A stretch of DNA of 64,000 nt, from contig NZ_PSXX01000015.1 of the NCBI RefSeq assembly GCF_002931055.1, forward strand, positions 30,997 through 94,996, read 5' to 3'. Below, in pieces: positions 17,350-26,901 of the stretch (position 1 is the stretch's first letter; every line of letters begins with the position of its first letter). This stretch comes from Pseudoclavibacter sp. AY1H1 (lineage in GTDB: Bacteria; Actinomycetota; Actinomycetes; Actinomycetales; Microbacteriaceae). The translations under genes were made by a program, and so were the position numbers. The notes under the pieces were generated by a model. That model ran no database searches. It saw only the letters and a program-made list of their open reading frames with translations, and was not told the DNA's origin.

Positions 17350-19348
17350 CCCGCGTCCGACGCACCGACACCGCCCTCTCCAGACTGCTCAGCAAGCCGG
17401 GAGCCGTCGTCGCCCTCGCCTTCCTCGTCCTCCTCGGCCTGTCGGTGATCTTCGCCGACCTCGTCGCCCCGCTCGACCCGCTCGCCCAGGACCTCGCTCT
17501 CGCGCGTCAGCTGCCGAGCGCCGAGCACCTCCTCGGCACCGACGACCTCGGGCGCGACGTCTTCTCCCGCCTCATCCACGGCGGCGCAGCGACCCTCGGC
17601 GGTGCCGTCCTCGCGGCGGTCGTCGCGATGGGAATCGGCATCCCCCTCGGCATGATCGGCGGCTACTTCCGCGGCTTCACCGACACCCTCGTCTCCCGCT
17701 TCGCGGACTTCTTCCAGGCCCTGCCCACGATCGTCATCCTCATGGCCGTGATCGGCGCCTTCGGCAACAACACGACCGTCGCGATGGTGACCCTCGGCAT
17801 CGCGATGAGCGACGGCTTCGTGCGCCTCGCCAGGGCCACGACGCTGCAGGTGCGGCGAGAGCTGTACGTGGATGCCGCGAACGTCGCCGGCATCGCACCC
17901 GGCCTCATCCTGTTCCGCCACGTGCTCCCCAACATCCGCGGACCGCTGCTCGTGCAGCTCTCCATCACGATGGGCGCCGCCCTTCTCATCCAGGCTGGCC
18001 TCGGCTTCCTCGGCCTCGGGACCCCACCCCCGGCGCCCAGCTGGGGCGGCATGATCAGCGAGGCCAGCGAGCTCATCTACCTGCACCCGTGGCTGCTCGT
18101 ACCGAGCGGCGTCATCATGATCCTCTCCATCCTCTCCTTCAACGTCGTCGGCGATGCGCTCGCCGGCAACCGCCCCGGGACCACCCTCGTCCGCTCCTTC
18201 TTCCGCAAGAAGCCGGCAGCCCAGGTCGCCACCAAGCCCGTTGCCGTCGACGACCCGCAGCCGGACGTGGACGACGCCATCGTCTCCGTGCGCGACCTCA
18301 GCGTCTCGTTCACCGACAGCACCGGCGAGTTCGCGGTCGTGCAGGGCGTCTCCTTCGACGTGCGCCGCGGCGAGGCCCTCGGCATGGTCGGCGAATCGGG
18401 ATGCGGCAAGTCGGTGACCGCGAAGAGCCTGCTCGGCCTCGTCGCCCCAGGCGGCCGCGTCTCGAAGGGCGAGATCGTCATCGACGGCACCAACATCGTC
18501 GGGCAGAGCAACAAGCAGCTTCGCGCCGTGCGCGGCTCGAAGATCGCCCTCGTCTCGCAGGAGCCCATGACGGCCCTCGACCCGACGTTCACGATCGGAG
18601 CCCAGCTGCGCGAGGCCATCGCCCACCACACGGGCCGCAAGGCAGGCGAAGTGCAGGAGCGGGCACTCGAGCTGCTCCGCCTCGTCGGCATGCCCGACCC
18701 GCAGCAGGCCGCCGCCAGCTACACGTTCCAGGTCTCCGGCGGGATGGCGCAGCGCGCCGCCATCGCCATGGCGCTGACGGGCGAACCCGAGGTGCTCGTC
18801 GCCGACGAGCCCACGACCGCCCTCGATGTGACCGTGCAGGCCGAGATCCTCGACCTGCTGCGGCGCCTCCGCGAAGAGCTCGGCCTCGCGGTCATCATCG
18901 TCACGCACGACCTCGGAGTCGTCGCGGACACGTGCGACCGCGCCGTCGTCATGTACGCCGGCCAGGTCATCGAAGAGGCCGACGTCGACACGCTCCTCAC
19001 GGCCCCATCGCATCCCTACACCAGAGCCCTGCTCGCGGCGATGCCCGCCAACGCCGTCGCCGGAGTGCCGATGGATGCCATCAGCGGCGCCGTGCCAGCA
19101 CCTCGCGACTGGCCGACCGGGTGCCGCTTCGCCGAGCGCTGCACCTTCGCGACCGAGCGCTGCCGCACCTCCCCCGTCGCCCTCACCCTGCAGCGCCGCG
19201 GAGACGGCAATGCAAGCGCAGATCAGCGCCCCGCCGCCGGCCAGCAGCGCTCCGGCATGGCCCGCTGCGTGCGGGTCGAGGAGGTCGCCAAGGCGGCCCG
19301 CACCGGCTCGGCCACCCAGAACTCCAGCGTGAAAGAGAGGAGCATCGC

Positions 19349-19352
<4 letters not shown>
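17346..19352 (+). CDS. ABC permease-ATPase fusion (DppC-DppD-like)
   Basis: 668 residues. Residues 1-290 are a DppC-type permease: LLGTDDLGRDVFSRLIHGGA, six helices, and an EAA loop ending GLGTPPPAPSWGGMI. After a short linker, residues about 310-640 are an ATPase: Walker A GESGCGKS, Q-loop VSQEPMTALDP, signature VSGGMAQRAAIAMAL (SGGMA in place of SGGQR), Walker B VLVADEPTTALD and the switch His in VTHDLGV. The C-terminal Cys cluster GCRFAERCTFATERC is the oligopeptide-ATPase type. Such fusions are known in actinobacteria. ATGA overlap with the upstream permease and downstream ATPase. Confidence 0.88.
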
Positions 19353-20434
<1,082 letters not shown>

Positions 20435-20513
20435 GCGCCCCACCCCACCAGCTTCCACAATCCAGCCGCGGTGCCCCCGCACCGCGGCCACCCGAACACG
20501 AAGGAGCACGTCA

Positions 20514-21260
20514 ATGCCAGACGTCACCGGATACCGCGCGAAGATCGGCGTCATCGTCCCATCGACCAACACGGTCGTCGAGCACGATGTCAACAAGCTC
20601 GCGCCCCACGGCATCACGTTCCACTGCGGTCGCATGTACGTCGAGCAGCAGGCCATGGGCGACCACACGAGCTTCATGGAGCTGCAGACGCAGATCCGAG
20701 GCTCCATGTCGGTGGCGCTGCGCGACGTCATGACGGCCCAGCCCGACCTCATGATGATGGGGATGTCGGCGCCCACCTTCAGCGGCGGCGTCGCCGGCAA
20801 CGAGGCCTTCCAGACCGAGGTGAGCGAGCAGATCGGCGGCATGCCCGTCACCACCGGCGCATCCGCCTGCCGTGCCGCCCTCGAGACCCTCGGCGTGACG
20901 AAGATCTCCGTCTTCTCGCCATACCAGCCGGTCGCCGACAAATGGGTCGACCAGTACTTCACCGAGGCCGGCTTCGACGTCGTCAAGGTCACCGGCCTTC
21001 GCTGCCCCACCGCGACGTCGATCGCGAGCGTCACACCACGCGACCTCGTCACGGTGCTCGAGGAGATCGACACCCCCGAGACCGAGGCGATCGTGCAGGT
21101 CGGCACGAACCTGTCGTTCATCCGCATGGCCGACGAAGCCGAGACCTGGCTCGGGAAGCCCGTCGTCGCCATCAACACCGCCACCGTCTGGCACACCCTC
21201 AGGCAGGCCGGCTTCACCGACACCGTCGGCGGATACGGCACCATCATCCGCGAATTCTGA
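20514..21260 (+). CDS. Maleate isomerase-like Asp/Glu racemase superfamily protein
   Basis: 248 residues. N-terminal KIGVIVPSTNTVVEHDVNKL is characteristic of maleate cis-trans isomerase and arylmalonate decarboxylase relatives, as is the later WLGKPVVAINTATVWHTLR. In characterised enzymes two loops carry the catalytic cysteines; here those loops read MGMSAPTFSGG and VQVGTNLSFI, so by eye both cysteines are missing. Cysteines occur instead at GASACRAAL and GLRCPTA. It may therefore catalyse a different isomerisation, decarboxylation or lyase reaction. Preceded by GAAGGAG and followed 29 bp later by the FAD hydroxylase. Confidence 0.75.
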   Translation: MPDVTGYRAKIGVIVPSTNTVVEHDVNKLAPHGITFHCGRMYVEQQAMGDHTSFMELQTQIRGSMSVALRDVMTAQPDLMMMGMSAPTFSGGVAGNEAFQTEVSEQIGGMPVTTGASACRAALETLGVTKISVFSPYQPVADKWVDQYFTEAGFDVVKVTGLRCPTATSIASVTPRDLVTVLEEIDTPETEAIVQVGTNLSFIRMADEAETWLGKPVVAINTATVWHTLRQAGFTDTVGGYGTIIREF

Positions 21261-21289
21261 CCGCCACAGCGCACACAAAGGACCACACC

Positions 21290-22480
21290 ATGACTGCTTC
21301 CCCCCAGTTCGATGTCATCGTCGTCGGCGGCGGCCCCGTCGGCACCACCACCGCCCTCAAGCTCGCGAAGCGCGGCATGACCGTCGCACTCTTCGAGAAG
21401 CGCGAGGCGAGCACGCTCGAGCACCGCGCATCCACCTTCCACCCGCCGACGCTCGAGATGCTCGAGGAGCTCGGGCTCACCCAGCCGCTCATCGACGCCG
21501 GCATCATCGCGCGCTCGTACCAGTTCCGGGATGCGACGATCGGCAAGATCGTCGAGCTCGACTTCGCGGTGCTCGACGACGACACGGCCTACCCGTACCG
21601 CGTCCAGGTCGAGCAGAGCCGCCTCACCGCGGCCGCCCAGCAGGTCATCTCCGGCGAGCCCAACGTCACGTCCACCCTCGGCGCCGAGGTCATCGCGATT
21701 CGTGAGAGCGGCGACGGCTTCGAGGTGGACGTGCGCGGCGAGGACGGCGCCGTGAGCACCAGCACGAGCACCTACCTCGTCGCGGCGGACGGCTCGCGGT
21801 CCCTCGTGCGCGAGCACTACGACATCGACTTCTCGGGCCACACCTACCCGGAGCGCTACCTCGTCATCACGACGAGCCTGCCCCTGCACGAGATCCACGA
21901 GGACCTCGCCGTCGTCAACTACGTCGCCGACCCGGAGAACTGGCACGTCCTGCTGCGCAACCCCAGCGGCTGGCGCGTGCTCTTCCCCTGCGATCCCGCC
22001 CTCACGTCCGAGCAGCAGACCGACCCCGCCTACGTCGTGAGTCAGCTGCGGCGTGTGGTGCCCGAACTCGACGGCTACCCTGTTGTGCACGTCACCGTCT
22101 ACGAAGTGCACCGCAAGGTCGCGCGGACGTTCCGCAAGGGCAACGTCTTCCTCGTGGGCGACGCGGCACACGTCAACAACCCGCTGGGAGGCATGGGCAT
22201 GAACAGTGGAATCCACGACGGGCTCCTGCTCGCCGAGCTGCTGCCCGGCTACGCCAACGGCGAGGTCTCGAGCGAGGAGCTCGACGACTGGGCCGAGAAG
22301 CGCCGCGCCGTCGCCCGCCACTACGTCGGCGAGGAGACGGAGGGCAACTGGAACGCCCTCCGCGACACGAGCGAAGAGCGCCGCGCCGCGAAGCGCGCCG
22401 AGTGGGAAGCCCTCGGCCGCGACGAGACCGCCCGCCGACAGTTCCTCCTCACGTCGTCGATGCTCGCGAGCGTTCGATGA
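21290..22480 (+). CDS. FAD-dependent aromatic hydroxylase (PHBH fold)
   Basis: 396 residues, the usual size for a single-component group A flavin monooxygenase. Dinucleotide motif VVGGGPVGTTTALKLAKRG at residues 10-28, the DG-type motif in YLVAADGSRSLVRE (about 160-175), and the second FAD motif VFLVGDAAHVNNPLGGMGMN (about 286-305). It should use NAD(P)H and O2 to hydroxylate an electron-rich ring or similar compound; 6-hydroxynicotinate 3-monooxygenase and MHPC oxygenase have the same architecture. Tightly placed between the isomerase-like gene and GntR (ATGA overlap with GntR), so it is a core pathway enzyme. Confidence 0.85.
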   Translation: MTASPQFDVIVVGGGPVGTTTALKLAKRGMTVALFEKREASTLEHRASTFHPPTLEMLEELGLTQPLIDAGIIARSYQFRDATIGKIVELDFAVLDDDTAYPYRVQVEQSRLTAAAQQVISGEPNVTSTLGAEVIAIRESGDGFEVDVRGEDGAVSTSTSTYLVAADGSRSLVREHYDIDFSGHTYPERYLVITTSLPLHEIHEDLAVVNYVADPENWHVLLRNPSGWRVLFPCDPALTSEQQTDPAYVVSQLRRVVPELDGYPVVHVTVYEVHRKVARTFRKGNVFLVGDAAHVNNPLGGMGMNSGIHDGLLLAELLPGYANGEVSSEELDDWAEKRRAVARHYVGEETEGNWNALRDTSEERRAAKRAEWEALGRDETARRQFLLTSSMLASVR

Positions 22481-23190
22481 TCGAGACCCCGACGCACGTG
22501 CTGCTGCCCGAGAGCCTCACGGGAGGCGACCTCGCCTACGCGGAGCTGCGCTCACGCATCATGAGCGGCGAGTACGCGCCGCACACGGTGCTGCGCGCGC
22601 AGGCGCTCGCCGCCGAGTTCGGGCTCAGCAGGACCCCCATCCGCGAGGCGCTCCAGCGCCTCGCGGAGGCGGGGCTCGTGGCGTACATCCCCAACAAGGG
22701 CGCCACCGTCATCGGCTACACGACCGAGCAGATGGCCGAGACCTACTTCGTCCGCGCCTCGCTCGAGAGCCGCGCCGCCGGCCTCGCCGCCGACCGCATG
22801 ACCGACGCCGACGCCGAACTCCTCATCGACCGCATCGAGCGGATGGACCCCCTCGTCCACGCCAGCGACCAGGACGAGATCGTCGAGCTCGGCCGCCTCA
22901 ACCGCGAATTCCACGAGCACATCGTGAAGGTCTCCGGCAGCCTGCAGCTGCTGACGCTCCTGCGCAGCGTCAGCCAGGTGCCCATGATGATCCGCAACTA
23001 CCAGGCGTACGGCGACACGTTCCGCATCCGCTCGAACCACCACCACCGCGACATCCTGACCGCCCTGCAGACGGGCGACTCGCTGTGGGCCGAGGTCGCG
23101 ATGCGCTCGCACATCCTCGCTGCCCGCAACGCCGTGCTCCAGGGACCGGGCACCTCCACGACCGCTGGCGCTGCTCCCAACGAAGGCTGA
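22477..23190 (+). CDS. GntR family regulator, FCD (FadR) subfamily
   Basis: 237 residues. Winged helix at about 18-85: GDLAYAELRSRIMSGEYAPH, AAEFGLSRTPIREALQRLAE, then GLVAYIPNKGATVIG. The C-terminal helical FCD effector domain contains LNREFHEHIVKVSG and HHHRDILTAL, giving the Asp/His metal-ligand set of this subfamily. ATG overlaps the hydroxylase stop (ATGA). Likely autoregulator of the operon it sits in, binding the ATTGCATGCAAT palindromes at 14.5 and 26.8 kb; such repressors usually release DNA on binding a pathway carboxylate. Confidence 0.88.
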   Translation: MIETPTHVLLPESLTGGDLAYAELRSRIMSGEYAPHTVLRAQALAAEFGLSRTPIREALQRLAEAGLVAYIPNKGATVIGYTTEQMAETYFVRASLESRAAGLAADRMTDADAELLIDRIERMDPLVHASDQDEIVELGRLNREFHEHIVKVSGSLQLLTLLRSVSQVPMMIRNYQAYGDTFRIRSNHHHRDILTALQTGDSLWAEVAMRSHILAARNAVLQGPGTSTTAGAAPNEG

Positions 23191-23193
23191 GCC

Positions 23194-24603
23194 GTGTCGC
23201 GCACCACCGGGCCCACCACGGGGCCCGAGCAGCAGCATGCCCGGAATCCCCCGCTGGAAGGCGTTCCCGAGTCCAGTTCCGCGGGCCCCTCCACCCCCGC
23301 GGCCGACACACCCACGCACGTCTGGCGAACCCGCCGCCCGGGCCGGACCGCAACCATCGCAGGCATCGGCACGACCGTCGTCACCGCGCTCCCCGTCTTC
23401 CTCGTCGGCGGCCTGTCCATGCAGCTGCGCGCCAGCACGGGGCTCACCGAATCGATGCTCGGCATCGTCGTCGCCGCCTACTGGGGTGCGTCGGCCCTCC
23501 TCTCCCCGCTGGCCGGCAGCCTCTCGACGAGGCACGGCTTCCGCTGGGGCATGGTCATGGCCTCCTCGATCGGCGGCCTCGCCCTCATCGGCATCGCCGC
23601 CTACACGCCGACGTGGCAGTGGCTGCTCGTCTGGCTCATCGTCGCCGGAGCGGGGAACTCGCTCGGGCATCCACCCTCGAACGCCCTCATCGGGGTCGGC
23701 GTCTCGACCCGACGGCGCGCCCTCGCGTTCGGCCTCAAGCAGGGAGCGGTCCCCCTCGCCACCTTCAGCGCCGGCCTCGCCGTCCCCGCCCTGGGACTCA
23801 CGGTCGGCTGGCAGTGGACCTTCGCGATCGCAGGAGCGCTCGCCGCCGTCGCCGTCGCGTTCCTCGCCTGGCGGGTGCCGCGAACGCCGCGAACGCCACG
23901 CGCCACGCGCCGCACTCGAGAGCGGCTCCCCCGCGACCTGCGCGTCTTCCTCATCCTCGCCTCAGCCGCGAGCGGGCTCGGCGCCGCCCAATCGAGCGTC
24001 ATCGGCGCCTTCACCGTCACGACCGCCATCGGCGTCGGCTACACGGCCGCCGTCGCGGGCCTCCTCCTCAGCCTCGGCTCGCTCGCGAACATCATCGCGA
24101 GACCCCTCGCGGGCTGGCTCGCCGACCGCGGCATCGGAGGGACCCTCACCACGGTCTCGCTCATGATGCTCTCCGGCGCCATCGGCCTCGGCGGCATGGC
24201 GCTCGCCCTCCCCTGGAGCTTCGCCACCGGCGTCGTCCTCGCCTTCGGACTCGGCTGGGGGTGGAGCGGACTGCTCCACTACGCCGTCTCCAACGCCGTG
24301 CCCCGCTTCGCAGCCCAAGCCACGGGGCTCGTGCAGTCGGGCGCCTATATCGGCAGCGCGGCTGGCCCCTTCGCGATGGGGTTCGTCTTCGAGTACTTCG
24401 GACCGACCACCGGATGGCTCGCCGCCGCCGGCATCGCACTCATCGCCGCCACCACGGCCGCCATCGCCGCACGGTTCCACCCCACGCGGCGCCGCGCGCG
24501 CGCCGAAGCCCGGGCGGGATCCCTCGAGGCATCCCGCGAGGAATCCCTGGCCGAGTCGCGCGAGGAATCCCACGTCGATGATCAGGCCGGGGCAGCCACG
24601 TGA
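23194..24603 (+). CDS. MFS transporter (CynX/NarK-like)
   Basis: 469 residues, 12 predicted helices between a 45-residue polar N-tail and a 40-residue C-tail containing an EARAGSLEASREESLAESRE repeat. Helix 1 region RTATIAGIGTTVVTALPVFL and the loop STRHGFRWG replace the common DRxGRR. GTG start 3 bp after the GntR stop, and its own stop overlaps a possible GTG of the amidase gene. Probably a second transporter for the pathway substrate or an exporter of an end product. Confidence 0.8.
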   Translation: MSRTTGPTTGPEQQHARNPPLEGVPESSSAGPSTPAADTPTHVWRTRRPGRTATIAGIGTTVVTALPVFLVGGLSMQLRASTGLTESMLGIVVAAYWGASALLSPLAGSLSTRHGFRWGMVMASSIGGLALIGIAAYTPTWQWLLVWLIVAGAGNSLGHPPSNALIGVGVSTRRRALAFGLKQGAVPLATFSAGLAVPALGLTVGWQWTFAIAGALAAVAVAFLAWRVPRTPRTPRATRRTRERLPRDLRVFLILASAASGLGAAQSSVIGAFTVTTAIGVGYTAAVAGLLLSLGSLANIIARPLAGWLADRGIGGTLTTVSLMMLSGAIGLGGMALALPWSFATGVVLAFGLGWGWSGLLHYAVSNAVPRFAAQATGLVQSGAYIGSAAGPFAMGFVFEYFGPTTGWLAAAGIALIAATTAAIAARFHPTRRRARAEARAGSLEASREESLAESREESHVDDQAGAAT

Positions 24604-24662
24604 ACCCGCTGGCCTTCCGCTTCCAACTCCCGCACCCCCGCAACCACATGAAGGGCACCACC

Positions 24663-25391
24663 ATGACCCCCACGACCACCGCGTCCACAACTGCACCTGC
24701 ACCTGCATCCGCTGGCGTGTCCGCTGCCGACGCCACCGCCAACCTGGCCACCGACCTCTCCGCCGACAACGACTACGCGGCCGCGGGCTTCGGACAGCGC
24801 CTCGGCTTCGGACGGAGGCCCGCGCTCATCGTCATCGACTTCGTCGACGCCTACCTCGTCGAGTCGTCTCCCCTGTACGCGGGCGTCGAGGACGAGCTCG
24901 CCTCGGCCGCACGCGTGCTGCACTCGGCGCGGGCAGCCAGCATCCCGGTGCTCTACACGGTTGTCGAGCAGGACACGGGCCCCACGGGCGGCGGGGTCTT
25001 CGCCCGCAAGGCCGCCGGTCTCGCGACCCTCGCCACGGGGTCCCCCCTCGGCGCCATCGCGGCGCCCCTCACCCCGCAGCAGGGCGAGCCGATCCTCTCC
25101 AAGAAGTACGCGAGCTCGTTCTTCGGCACCTCCCTCGCCACAGACCTGACGGTGCTCGGCTGCGACAGTGTCATCCTCGTCGGGCTCTCGACGTCCGGAT
25201 GCGTGCGGGCCACCGCCGTCGACGCCTGCCAGCACGGCTTCATCCCGCTTGTGGTGCGCGATGCCGTCGGCGACCGCCGTTCGGAGCCCCACGAGGCGGC
25301 CCTCTTCGACCTCGACGCCAAGTACGCCGACGTCGTCAGCGAGCAGGATGTCGTCACCTACCTGGCGGGCCTCGCAGCCAGCTCGGCGTAG
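24663..25391 (+). CDS. Isochorismatase-fold amidase (carbamoylsarcosine/maleamate amidase-like)
   Basis: 242 residues. GFGRRPALIVIDFVDAYLVE carries the catalytic Asp, LSKKYASSFFGTSLA the Lys, and GLSTSGCVRATAVDA the nucleophile Cys, the full cysteine-hydrolase triad. The long N-terminal lead (about 30 residues, Thr/Ala rich) before DNDYAAAGFG and the overall pattern resemble N-carbamoylsarcosine amidase and maleamate amidase (NicF), which release ammonia from an acid amide. ATG 24663 is preferred for its AAGGG; GTG 24600 would overlap the MFS stop and is an alternative. Last gene of the operon begun at 14.7 kb. Confidence 0.8.
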   Translation: MTPTTTASTTAPAPASAGVSAADATANLATDLSADNDYAAAGFGQRLGFGRRPALIVIDFVDAYLVESSPLYAGVEDELASAARVLHSARAASIPVLYTVVEQDTGPTGGGVFARKAAGLATLATGSPLGAIAAPLTPQQGEPILSKKYASSFFGTSLATDLTVLGCDSVILVGLSTSGCVRATAVDACQHGFIPLVVRDAVGDRRSEPHEAALFDLDAKYADVVSEQDVVTYLAGLAASSA

Positions 25392-25472
25392 GGCCACCCC
25401 CGGGCCCCGGCCGCACCACCACCGCGCCCGCCGCTGCTGCTGCCCCCGCTCCTGCCCCTGCCCCTGCCGAAA

Positions 25473-25522
25473 GTTGTGGCCAAGTGCCGCCGGGATTCCT
25501 CCCAACCGCACTTCGCCACAAC
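25473..25522. repeat. 50-bp hairpin repeat, copy 1
   Basis: First of three copies of an inverted repeat with 23-nt arms and a 4-nt loop. Arm begins GTTGTGGCCAAGTGC and ends GCACTTCGCCACAAC; about four arm mismatches. A CCTGCC run precedes it and ACTCTCAGC-CCGGGC follows, both shared with the other copies. Lies in the 579-bp gap between amidase and SDR stop codons, which holds no convincing gene. Confidence 0.85.
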
Positions 25523-25710
25523 TCTCAGCCCCGGGCACGATGCTCTGGATGCGGACGCCGGGGCGCGGGGCCCGGCGCGGGCCCGAGGCTCCGCCGCACA
25601 TCTCGCCACCAGCCAGCCCCAGAGACGCCGCCCACCACACTGCAACCACTGCCACTGCCCCTTCGCACGCGCCCCTGCAGCCCCAGCCCCTGCCCCTGCC
25701 CCTGCCCAAG

Positions 25711-25760
25711 GTTGTGGCAAAGTGCCGTCGGGATCCCTCCCGACCGCACTTCGCCACAAC
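25711..25760. repeat. 50-bp hairpin repeat, copy 2
   Basis: Arms GTTGTGGCAAAGTGC and GCACTTCGCCACAAC with inner CGTCGGGA/TCCCGACCG and loop TCCC; two arm mismatches. Preceded by CCCCTGCCCCTGCC and followed by TCTCGGCGCCGGGC, as in copy 1. Confidence 0.85.
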
Positions 25761-25882
25761 TCTCGGCGCCGGGCACAGACGCGGACGCAAGCCGCACGTC
25801 GCCCGCACCGGTCCGCGCACAACTAGCGCAGGGCCGACACTGGCCCCACCGTCACCGTCCGTCACCGGCACCTCTTCACAAG

Positions 25883-25932
25883 GTTGTGGCGAAGCGCCGT
25901 CGGGATTTCTCCCGACCGCGCTTCGCCACAAC
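25883..25932. repeat. 50-bp hairpin repeat, copy 3
   Basis: Arms GTTGTGGCGAAGCGC and GCGCTTCGCCACAAC, 22 of 23 pairs matched, loop TTTC. Compared with copies 1 and 2 a T:A pair is replaced by C:G on both arms, a compensatory change. It ends 38 bp from the SDR stop. Confidence 0.85.
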
Positions 25933-25970
25933 TCTCAGCGCCGGACGGGGGCGGGTGGCGCGGGCGCGGC

Positions 25971-26798
25971 TCAGCCTGCGACGACGTGCGGGGCGCTCGC
26001 CGCGGTGAACGCCTCCGCGTCCGGAAGCGACGGATCCCACAGCTTCGCGATGACACGCGCCCCGGAGACGTGCGCGCTGCCGGTCGAGCACAGCCAGACA
26101 GCCGGCGCCGCCATGACGTCGGGGGCCAGCAGGTTGCCATCCGCCCCCTTCCTGTCGGGGCCCGAGGGCAGCAGCTCCGTGTCGGCGGCGCCACCCGGCA
26201 GCAGCAGGTTGACGGTCACCCCGCTGCCGGCCAGGTCGGTGGCCCACGAGCGTGTCATCGCCTCGAGCGCCGCCTTCGACGGCCCGTACGGTGCGTACCC
26301 GGGCCTGATCATGGTCTGCGCGCTCGTCGAGACGTTGACGATCCGCCCTTCCCGCTGCGCGAGGAAGAGCGGCATCACGGCCTGCGACATGACGAACGGA
26401 CCGTTGACGTTGGTGTCGATGATCTGCGACCACGTCGCGGCAGGCACATCCCAGAAGTGCACCGGGTCGGTCGTGAAGGTCTCGCTGACGAGGCGCATGC
26501 CGCGTCCCGCGTTGTTGACGAGGGCGTGCACACCCCCGAATCGCTGGACGGTGGCGTCGACGACCTCCTGCGCTCGCTTCGGGTCGCTCACGTCCGCGAC
26601 CATCGGCAGCAGCATTTCAGCACCGCCCGGCAGCTCGGCGGCCTCCGCGACGACCTCGTCAAGGGCGGCGGATGCCCCGCTCGCGGTGATCGTTACGGCG
26701 TAGCCCGCCGCTCGCAGCGCGAGGGCCATGACGCGGCCGAGACCGCGGGACCCTCCAGTGACGATGGCGACTCTCGGAGAGGTGGTGTGTGCATCCAT
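25971..26798 (-). CDS. Short-chain dehydrogenase/reductase
   Basis: 275 residues. Rossmann motif AIVTGGSRGLGRVMALALRA (about 10-30), NAD(P) support VNNAGRGM, catalytic Ser in NVSTSAQTMIRPGYAPYGPS and the Tyr/Lys pair in YGPSKAALE (YxxxK). The loop after the active site (LLLPGGAADTELL) is longer than in minimal SDRs. ATG 26798 leaves the operator palindrome at 26805-26820 immediately upstream, ideal for repression. Divergent from the aldehyde dehydrogenase, so it probably oxidises or reduces a carbonyl in the same pathway. Confidence 0.85.
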   Translation of the reverse strand: MDAHTTSPRVAIVTGGSRGLGRVMALALRAAGYAVTITASGASAALDEVVAEAAELPGGAEMLLPMVADVSDPKRAQEVVDATVQRFGGVHALVNNAGRGMRLVSETFTTDPVHFWDVPAATWSQIIDTNVNGPFVMSQAVMPLFLAQREGRIVNVSTSAQTMIRPGYAPYGPSKAALEAMTRSWATDLAGSGVTVNLLLPGGAADTELLPSGPDRKGADGNLLAPDVMAAPAVWLCSTGSAHVSGARVIAKLWDPSLPDAEAFTAASAPHVVAG

Positions 26799-26804
26799 GC
26801 AGCT

Positions 26805-26882
26805 AGATTGCGTGCAATCTTGACTTATTGGGTGCGATTGGCGGATCTTTTCACACGATTGCAACATGGATTGCATGCGATC
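26805..26882. promoter_or_regulatory. Paired GntR-type palindromes, SDR/ALDH
   Basis: AGATTGCGTGCAATCT (26805-26820) and GATTGCATGCGATC (26869-26882) lie 63 bp centre to centre, six helical turns, with an extra half-site GATTGCAAC at about 26857. The motif equals that at 14525-14589. The first abuts the SDR start; the second lies about 20 bp before the ALDH start. Confidence 0.75.
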
Positions 26883-26901
26883 TTCGCATCGGGCGTCGAT
26901 C

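Noticed and set aside
20514..25391. Complete nicotinate (nic) operon
   Set aside because: No 2,5-dihydroxypyridine dioxygenase or N-formylmaleamate deformylase is found, and the isomerase-like protein lacks the expected cysteines.
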